A program made the translations under genes and the position numbers. 18,402 bases of DNA, taken from positions 1 to 18,402 of the forward strand of contig CALBZE010000028.1 in assembly GCA_937889645.1 (NCBI GenBank), in the 5' to 3' direction. The DNA comes from an uncultured bacterium (GTDB lineage Bacteria; Gemmatimonadota; Gemmatimonadetes; Longimicrobiales; RSA9). Each line of letters opens with the position of its first letter. The stretch's first letter is position 1. This document shows, one piece after another, positions 13,214-18,402 of this stretch. The notes under the pieces are model-generated. The model saw only the letters and a program-made list of their open reading frames with translations. It did not search any database and was not told the origin of the DNA.

Positions 13214-14285
13214 CGCCGTCCTGGTCGAAGACCGGATCGACGACGACGAGGCCTGGGCGGCACTCCGCTCCCGCGACCCGGCCTACGCCGGCCGCTTCAT
13301 CTACGCCGTCGCCTCGACCGGGATCTACTGCCGCCCCGGCTGCGCCTCGCGTCTACCGAGGCGAGAGAACGTTCGATTCTTCGCCGGCCCCGCCGAGGCC
13401 GAGGCCGCCGGCTTCCGGCCGTGCAAGCGCTGCCGCCCCGACCGCGGCGGGCTCACCGCGACGCGGCGCAGCATCGAAGCGGCGAAGCAGTACCTCGACG
13501 CGCACCTGGACGAGACCGTCACCCTCGAGCGCCTCGCGCGCGTGGCGCACATGAGCCCGCACCACCTCCAGCGCACGTTCAAGCGCCTCGTCGGGCTCTC
13601 ACCGCGTCGCTACGTGGAGGTGCGGCGACTGGAACGGCTCAAGGAGCGCCTGCGCGAGGGGGAGACCGTCGCGCGCGCTACCTTCGAGGCCGGCTACGGC
13701 TCGACCAGCCGCCTCTACGAACAGGCAAGCATGAATCTCGGAATGACGCCAGGCGCCTACCGGCGCGGAGGAGAGGGGATGCGGATTCACTTCACCACGG
13801 CGGCCACCCCGCTCGGCCGCCTCCTCGTCGCCGCCACGGAGCGCGGTCTTTGCGCCGTCACCCTGGGGGACGACGATGCCTCCCTCGTGGACGCGCTCCA
13901 CCGCGAATACCCGCGCGCCACGATCGAGCCGGCAGACGCAGAACTGCGGGGCTGGGTCGACCAGATTCTCGCCTATCTCGAGGGAGAGCGAACCAGCCTC
14001 CCGCTCCCCCTCGACGTCCCCGCGACCGACTTCCAGCGCCGCGTCTGGGCGGCGCTGCGGGAGATCCCCTACGGCCGCACCCGCAGCTACAGCGAGCTCG
14101 CCGAGGCGATCGGCCGCCCCACCGCCGCCCGCGCCGTCGCCCGCGCGTGCGCCAGCAACCGCGTCGCCCTCGTCATCCCCTGCCACCGCGTGGTCCGCGG
14201 GGACGGCGACCTCAGCGGCTACCGCTGGGGGCCCGAGCGCAAGCGTCGCCTGCTGGAGATGGAGGCGAGGTCGCCGGCTCCGTGA
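13203..14285 (+). CDS. ada: Bifunctional Ada: methylphosphotriester-sensing activator and O6-methylguanine-DNA methyltransferase
   Basis: The 360-residue protein matches full-length E. coli Ada in order and size. The N-terminal zinc domain (about 15-80) holds Cys43, Cys47, Cys74 and Cys77; Cys43 is the expected methyl acceptor from DNA phosphotriesters. An AraC-type helix-turn-helix domain follows (about 88-187: LERLARVAHMSPHHLQRTFKR and FEAGYGSTSRLYEQA). The C-terminal methyltransferase domain (about 194-355) has FQRRVWAALREIPYGRTRSY and the active-site PCHRV (326-330), with Cys327 as acceptor from O6-methylguanine, then GDLSGYRWG. All acceptor cysteines are present, so self-activation and repair should both work. 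It starts at ATG 13203 inside the 3' end of the SRPBCC gene and converges on the bacilliredoxin gene with 16 bases between. Confidence 0.97.
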   Translation: MRTSAVLVEDRIDDDEAWAALRSRDPAYAGRFIYAVASTGIYCRPGCASRLPRRENVRFFAGPAEAEAAGFRPCKRCRPDRGGLTATRRSIEAAKQYLDAHLDETVTLERLARVAHMSPHHLQRTFKRLVGLSPRRYVEVRRLERLKERLREGETVARATFEAGYGSTSRLYEQASMNLGMTPGAYRRGGEGMRIHFTTAATPLGRLLVAATERGLCAVTLGDDDASLVDALHREYPRATIEPADAELRGWVDQILAYLEGERTSLPLPLDVPATDFQRRVWAALREIPYGRTRSYSELAEAIGRPTAARAVARACASNRVALVIPCHRVVRGDGDLSGYRWGPERKRRLLEMEARSPAP

Positions 14286-14301
14286 GGCGCGCCCCGTCGC
14301 C

Positions 14302-14739
14302 CTACCCTTCCACCCGCTCCCCGCAGTGCTCGTCGAACGCCCGCATCAGATCCTCCGCGATCTCCATCGGATGGCGCCCCTGGATCTGGTGGCGCTCCAG
14401 CATGAAGGCAACCTGGCCGTCCTTGAAGAGCGCGATCGAGGGGGACGACGGCGGGTAGCCGACGATGTACTCCCGGGCGCGCGCCGTCGCCTCGACCTCC
14501 TGCCCGGCGAAGACCGTGGCCATGTGCTCGGGGCGGGTGTCGTGCTCGAGCGCCATGGCGACGGCGGGGCGCATGCTCCCGGCCGCGCAGCCGCACATCG
14601 AGTTGATCACGATCATCGCGGTGCCGCCCTTCGCCTTCTCCATGAAGGCGTCCACATCCTCGGGCGTGCGCAGCTCCTCGATCCCGAGGCGGGTCAGCTC
14701 TCTGCGCATCGGCGCGATCATGAGTTCCGGATAGGGCAT
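14302..14739 (-). CDS. BrxA/BrxB-type bacilliredoxin (CGC motif, thioredoxin-like)
   Basis: The 145-residue protein is the YphP/YqiW family size and shows the defining CGC motif in MCGCAAGSMRP, with Cys49 and Cys51 at the N-terminus of the first helix of a thioredoxin-like fold. Other family blocks are VFAGQEVEATARAREYI, YPPSSPSIALFKDGQ, FMLERHQIQGR and a C-terminal helix with Cys139. In Bacillus the homologues remove bacillithiol from S-bacillithiolated proteins or isomerise disulfides. Whether this organism makes bacillithiol cannot be told from the window. A consensus AGGAGGT six bases upstream fixes ATG 14739. The gene is downstream of the dehydrogenase on the same strand, separated by 187 bases and a hairpin. 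Confidence 0.92.
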   Translation of the reverse strand: MPYPELMIAPMRRELTRLGIEELRTPEDVDAFMEKAKGGTAMIVINSMCGCAAGSMRPAVAMALEHDTRPEHMATVFAGQEVEATARAREYIVGYPPSSPSIALFKDGQVAFMLERHQIQGRHPMEIAEDLMRAFDEHCGERVEG

Positions 14740-14745
14740 GGCGCT

Positions 14746-14752
14746 ACCTCCT
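14746..14752 (-). promoter_or_regulatory. Shine-Dalgarno site of the bacilliredoxin gene
   Basis: AGGAGGT on the minus strand, six bases before ATG 14739, is the strongest ribosome site on that strand here and confirms the start. Confidence 0.8.
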
Positions 14753-14763
14753 GTGGGTATGCG

Positions 14764-14792
14764 ACGCGACCCGCCTCACGGCGGGTCGCGTT
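14764..14792. terminator. GC-rich hairpin between the dehydrogenase and bacilliredoxin genes
   Basis: CGCGACCCGCC (14765-14775) pairs perfectly with GGCGGGTCGCG (14780-14790) around the loop TCAC, and the stem can extend by one A-T and one G-T pair. In the minus direction it lies 135 bases past the dehydrogenase stop and would close that transcript or form a leader for the next gene. The T-rich side (TTCCGTT) is on the plus strand. Confidence 0.5.
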
Positions 14793-14926
14793 CCGTTGCC
14801 GAAATGCCGAATACCCGGACCCCGGGGCGCGGATCCCGGAGGTGGACCGAACGCGGTGGGATGCGCGTCCCGGGCCTGGCGCCGCCGGCGTGCGGATCGC
14901 CTATGCACGCCGCGCGCCCGGCCGGT

Positions 14927-16063
14927 TCACCCCTCCACCTCGTGCCTGAACTCCACCCCCCGCGCCGCGAGCTCGGTCATGATGAAATCGAAGCATGCCT
15001 CGTCCCGCCCGACGATCTCCGGCGGGTGCACGCCCGGCTCGCGGAACATCCCCCGCGCGACCATGCGCACCATCGCGGTGCAGGTGTAGCCGGTGGTGCG
15101 GGCCATGGAGTGGATCCCGGTACGCTCGTCGTAGCGGTCGAGGAGCGTGTAGACGTGGCGCACGCGCTTGCCGTCCTTCGTCCCCTCGACCTCGACGCGC
15201 ATAGCGGTCAGGTCCTGCTCGCCGGGGCGGAGCATCCAGGCGTCGAAGAGGAGGCGGGCGGCGACGTCGATCGGCCGGACGCGCGCGCCGCCGACGTCGA
15301 TCGGCTCGACGTCGAAGAAGCCCGTCTCGCGCAGCATGCGCATCCGCTCGGCGTGGCCGGGGTAGCGGAGCGTCTTCTCGACCATCGACGGCGTGCGGCA
15401 GGTGCGCAGCAGCGTGCGCAGCCCGTCGGTGTTGAACGCCTCGAGCGTGCCGACGCCCGGGACATCGACCAGCTCGACCTCGCTCAGCGCGGGCATGACG
15501 ACGTCCTTGCCGTCGCGGCGGAAGCGGGCGGGGCGAGTGTACTCCTCGATCACGTCGATCGGCGAGAAGGGCGCCTTGTACTCGTACGGCCAGCGTCGCT
15601 CGACCGGGAGCCCGCCGACCATGCAGACGAAGCGCTCGGTCGAGTCCAGCTCCGCCTCGTACCGGCCGAGAATCAGGTTGCTGCAGCCTGGAGCGACGCC
15701 GCAGTCGACGAGCGCCGTGCGCCCCTTCTCGCGCGCGAGCGCGTCCAGCTCGAAGGGGTCCTCGGGGAAGAACGAGATGTCGACGACGTCTTTGCCCGCC
15801 TCCAGCGCGCGGCGTAGCGTCTCGAACCCCATGAAGCCGGGCACCGCGCCGACCACGAGCTCCTGACCGTCGAGGACCCGGCCGAGCTCGGCCGGGTCCG
15901 AGAGGTCGGTCTGCACGGTCACGACGCGCGGCGTCCCCTCGAGGCGGGCGAGCGCCTCGGCCGACGCGTCGGCCGCCGTGACCTCGAACTCGCCCGTGGC
16001 GGCGAGATCGCGCACGATGGCGCCGCCGACGCGGCCGGCGCCCAGGACCACGATCTTCTTCAC
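14927..16063 (-). CDS. Saccharopine dehydrogenase family protein, lysine 6-dehydrogenase-like
   Basis: The 378-residue protein has an N-terminal Rossmann fold with GAGRVG (8-13) and Asp32 at the end of the second strand, which favours NAD+ over NADP+. The catalytic half carries DCGVAPGCSNLI (120-131), VGGLPVERRWPYEYKAPFS (149-167), LSEVELVDVPGVGTLEAFNTDG (193-214), and TLRYPGHAERMRML (231-244). This block order is that of Geobacillus-type lysine 6-dehydrogenase rather than of large saccharopine enzymes. The reaction would be NAD-dependent oxidation at the epsilon-amino carbon of lysine or a related amino acid, but other C-N lyases of the family are possible. The start is GTG 16063 with AGGGGGTGG before it. 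It lies 79 bases after the symporter on the same strand, so co-transcription is likely, and the symporter probably feeds it an amino acid. Confidence 0.85.
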   Translation of the reverse strand: MKKIVVLGAGRVGGAIVRDLAATGEFEVTAADASAEALARLEGTPRVVTVQTDLSDPAELGRVLDGQELVVGAVPGFMGFETLRRALEAGKDVVDISFFPEDPFELDALAREKGRTALVDCGVAPGCSNLILGRYEAELDSTERFVCMVGGLPVERRWPYEYKAPFSPIDVIEEYTRPARFRRDGKDVVMPALSEVELVDVPGVGTLEAFNTDGLRTLLRTCRTPSMVEKTLRYPGHAERMRMLRETGFFDVEPIDVGGARVRPIDVAARLLFDAWMLRPGEQDLTAMRVEVEGTKDGKRVRHVYTLLDRYDERTGIHSMARTTGYTCTAMVRMVARGMFREPGVHPPEIVGRDEACFDFIMTELAARGVEFRHEVEG

Positions 16064-16142
16064 ACGACCACCCCCTTCGCCCTCACGCTGGCGCTTTGCC
16101 TCGGTGCCGCACCCTCGCCGGCTCCTTTGGCTGCCTGCCCGA

Positions 16143-17924
16143 CTACTGCACCTGCTTCGCCGCCTTCCGCTCGGCGACGATGCGCGCGTGCACCTCGGCG
16201 TTCTCGAGCCACGGCTTCCGCTCGAAGTAGCTGTTCGTCATCTCCTTGACCTTCGGCGCCAGCAGGATCAGCGCGATCAGGTTCGGGAGGATGACGATGC
16301 CGAGCGCGATGTCGCCGATCGCCCAGACCGTGTTGAGCGCCAGCGTCGCGCCGACGAAGTGCATGCCCACGTAGACCAGCTTGTACGGCAGGATCGCCTT
16401 CGCCCCGAACAGGTAGTAGGCGCAGCGGTCGCCGTAGTAGCTCCACGAGATCGCGGTCGAGATGGCGAACAGGATCACGCTGATCAGCACGATGAAGTCG
16501 CCCCATTCGCCCGGGAGTCCGCGGCGGAACGCGAGCATCGTCAGCGGCGCGCCCGACTCGACCGCCTCGCCGTGCAGCGTCGGGTACTCGGTGCCGTCAT
16601 CCGCACGGGCGACGCCGCGAGCGACGTCGATCACGCCGTTGAAGAGCACCGTCATCTCGGGGTCGACGTAGAAGCGCTCGACCTTCGCCTCGTGCCAGGC
16701 GAAGAGCGGCGCGCCGACGTCCTCCGTCGCGTGGGCGCCGTCGACGATGCGGATCTCCGAGGGCGCCGAGGTGCGGACGAAGCGGCCGCTCTCGTCGAGC
16801 GCGAGGTAGGAGACATCCCCGCTGCGCAGGTCGAGCACCGTCGGAATCCGCTCCTTCCAGACGCCGGTGATGATGATCGTGAGCGCCGTGATCGTGCAGA
16901 TGACGATCGTGTCGATGAACGGCTCGAGGAGGGCGACGACGCCTTCCGAGACGGGCTCGTCGGTCTTCGCCGCCGCGTGCGCGATCGGGGCCGAGCCCTG
17001 ACCCGACTCGTTCGAGAAGAGCCCACGCTTCACGCCCCACATCATCGTGACCAGGATCGCGCCGACGCCCGTGCCGGCCACGCCCGCCGACGGGTTGAAC
17101 GCTTCCTTGACGATCAGCGCCAGGCTCGGCAGGACCTGGTCCACGTTCGTCAGGATCACGATGAGCCCGCCGAGCACGTAGATCGCCGCCATCGCCGGCG
17201 CGAGCACCGCCGTGACCTTACCGATCCGCTTGATCCCGCCGATGATGACGGAGAAGACGATGAGCGTCGTGACCAGGCCGGTGATCCACGTCGGCGTGCC
17301 GAACTTGCCGAGCATCGAGTCGGCGACCGTGTTGGCCTGGACCGCGTTCCCCGTCAGGAACGCCGTGAAGCCGAGCATCACGGCGAAGAAGACGGCCATC
17401 CACTTCCAGCGGGGGCCGAGCCCTCGCTCGATGTAGTACATCGGCCCGCCCGCGACCGAACCCTGGCTCGCGCCCTCCTCCTCGGTCACCACGTGGCGGT
17501 AGCGCTGGGCGAGCGTGACCTCCGAGTACTTGATGGCCATCCCGAAGAACGCCGTCATCCACATCCAGAAGAGCGCGCCCGGGCCGCCCCAGTGGATCGC
17601 GATCGCCACGCCGGCGATGTTCCCGATCCCGACCGTCGCGGAGAGCGCCGTCGTCAGCGCCTGGAAGTGGGAGACGTCGCCCGGCTCGTTCGGGTCGTCG
17701 TACTTGCCGCTCGTGACCGCGACGCCGTGCCCGAAGCGCCGGATCTGGACGAAGCCCAGGTAGAGCGTCAGGAAGAAGCCGGTGCCGAGGAGCGCGATGA
17801 TGACGAACGGGATCTCCTCGCCGCCGACCGGGATCCCTTTCTCCCAGACCCAGCCGTTCACTCGCGAGACGATCGGGTCGAGTGCGCTGACGAAAGAGCT
17901 CAACAGTTGCCTGATACCCTCCAT
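16143..17924 (-). CDS. Alanine/glycine:cation symporter (AGCS family) with a large extramembrane insert
   Basis: This inner-membrane Na+- or H+-coupled importer for alanine, glycine or similar amino acids shows the family signatures (residues counted from GTG 17936): FQALTTALSATVGIGNIAGVA (91-111), GGPGALFWMWMTAFFG (117-132), GGPMYYIERGLG, the MMWGVKRGLFSNESGQGSAPIAHAAAKT block (298-325) and SWSYYGDRCAYYLFG (498-511). About ten membrane segments are visible. Between the segment ending ITGVW (about 360) and that starting FIVLISVILF (about 481) lies a hydrophilic insert of about 100 residues that ordinary members of 450-500 residues lack. I prefer ATG 17924 (593 residues) over the in-frame GTG 17936, because GAGAGGG sits just before the ATG while nothing suitable precedes the GTG. 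It heads the unit with the dehydrogenase downstream. Confidence 0.93.
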   Translation of the reverse strand: MEGIRQLLSSFVSALDPIVSRVNGWVWEKGIPVGGEEIPFVIIALLGTGFFLTLYLGFVQIRRFGHGVAVTSGKYDDPNEPGDVSHFQALTTALSATVGIGNIAGVAIAIHWGGPGALFWMWMTAFFGMAIKYSEVTLAQRYRHVVTEEEGASQGSVAGGPMYYIERGLGPRWKWMAVFFAVMLGFTAFLTGNAVQANTVADSMLGKFGTPTWITGLVTTLIVFSVIIGGIKRIGKVTAVLAPAMAAIYVLGGLIVILTNVDQVLPSLALIVKEAFNPSAGVAGTGVGAILVTMMWGVKRGLFSNESGQGSAPIAHAAAKTDEPVSEGVVALLEPFIDTIVICTITALTIIITGVWKERIPTVLDLRSGDVSYLALDESGRFVRTSAPSEIRIVDGAHATEDVGAPLFAWHEAKVERFYVDPEMTVLFNGVIDVARGVARADDGTEYPTLHGEAVESGAPLTMLAFRRGLPGEWGDFIVLISVILFAISTAISWSYYGDRCAYYLFGAKAILPYKLVYVGMHFVGATLALNTVWAIGDIALGIVILPNLIALILLAPKVKEMTNSYFERKPWLENAEVHARIVAERKAAKQVQ

Positions 17925-17936
17925 GGGCCCTCTCAC

Positions 17937-18402
17937 GTGGCGGTGTGGACTCGATGGCCGCCGTCCGGCTGCGCGAGGGCGCGCGCTCGCTCGAGCATGC
18001 GGGGCGAGGCCGGGCTCGCGGGTCCGCGCGACGCGAGGGAGCGCACGACGGCGGTCCTGGGTGCCGCTGCCCAGAATCTCTTTTCAGGCAACGACTTATG
18101 GAAAAGGAAACGGCGTCGTCGCGACTACACCGGTTCGGGTCGGAGGATCCGCGTTCGCGGTATGCCGATGAGGCCGGCGCGTCGCGCCGCGTCGTTCGTT
18201 CGACGGAGTCGGCGCAGAAAGCGGGCGCAATTTAGGGGGATAGGGGCGGGTGCGCTATATCTGGGGGTAGGTGTTGGGTGGCGGGTGTCGGGTGTCGGGG
18301 CTTAGGGCTCGGGGCTTAGGGCTTGGGGCTTGGGGCTTGGGGCTTGGGGCCCGGGGCTTGGGGCTCTGGGATCGGGGATCGGGGATCGGGGTGTGGCGCT
18401 CG
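17937..18402. other. Non-coding upstream region of the symporter
   Basis: I see no supportable gene in these 466 bases. An AT-richer island at about 18078-18118 (CTCTTTTCAGG to GGAAAAGGAAACGG) is the likely promoter zone for the minus-strand symporter, but the boxes are not clear. The right quarter is the G-rich tandem array. Confidence 0.6.
18263..18391. repeat. G-rich degenerate tandem array
   Basis: Three short-unit families follow each other: CGGGTGT units (about 18281-18296), GGGGCTT(A/G) or GGGCTTG units repeated about nine times (18297-18366), and GGGGATC units three times (about 18370-18391). The plus strand carries many runs of three to five G spaced by 3-5 bases, suitable for G-quadruplexes. 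It has no spacers or inverted symmetry, so it is a simple-sequence repeat. Confidence 0.9.

Noticed and set aside
17945..18235. 96-codon plus-strand frame upstream of the symporter
   Set aside because: No motif, no ribosome site and composition like random high-GC sequence.
15978..18305. 775-codon plus-strand open frame opposite the symporter
   Set aside because: The product is a run of Arg/Asp/Val-rich low-complexity sequence, while the minus strand encodes AGCS signatures. It also runs into the G-rich array.
18263..18391. CRISPR-like or telomere-like array
   Set aside because: Units are only about 7-8 bases with no unique spacers and no cas genes, and the array is degenerate and inside a chromosomal context.

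Overview
The window is a very GC-rich stretch of bacterial chromosome (clearly above 65% GC by eye), densely coded, with no rRNA, tRNA, CRISPR array or transposase that I can see. The taxon is uncertain. A TolB-propeller/tricorn-like/gamma-glutamyltransferase fusion, a CGC-motif bacilliredoxin and an AGCS symporter with a large extra loop together suggest Gemmatimonadota or a nearby environmental phylum, but no marker gene settles this.

Layout, left to right. Bases 2-520 hold the C-terminal end of an M16 (pitrilysin-like) zinc peptidase. Then come hemE (657-1682) and hemH (1703-2797) on the plus strand, the decarboxylase and ferrochelatase steps of protoporphyrin-dependent haem synthesis. Three minus-strand genes follow: a membrane histidine kinase (2823-4805), a secreted-type propeller/GGT fusion (4965-7886), and the protoporphyrinogen oxidase hemG/hemY (8280-9674). 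A degenerate histidine-kinase C-terminus (7921-8111) lies between the fusion gene and hemG. The haem genes are therefore a hemE-hemH-hemY set split and partly inverted around a signalling/peptidase segment.

After a 561-bp divergent intergenic region rich in inverted repeats comes an acetamidase/formamidase with a CxxC...CxxC insert (10236-11564). A gene-poor 557-bp stretch follows, with a hairpin and a propeller-blade-like coding fragment. Next are a DUF1203 protein (12122-12607) and a two-gene unit in which an SRPBCC/AHSA1 protein (12731-13213) overlaps a full-length Ada alkylation-response protein (13203-14285) by 11 bases. On the minus strand lie a BrxA/BrxB-type bacilliredoxin (14302-14739), a lysine-6-dehydrogenase/saccharopine-dehydrogenase-like enzyme (14927-16063) and an alanine/glycine:cation symporter (16143-17924). 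The last two probably form an amino-acid uptake and oxidation operon. The window ends in a G-rich tandem array (18263-18391).

Recurring themes are Gly/Ala-rich low-complexity insertions inside otherwise ordinary enzymes (hemG, the GGT fusion, the hemH tail, the kinase ATPase domain), and short duplications of gene 3' ends just past the stop codon at three loci. I found no convincing new defence or biosynthetic system. The more unusual items are the fusion gene, the four-cysteine ferrochelatase tail, the split haem cluster with a kinase remnant, and the inverted repeats between hemG and the amidase gene.
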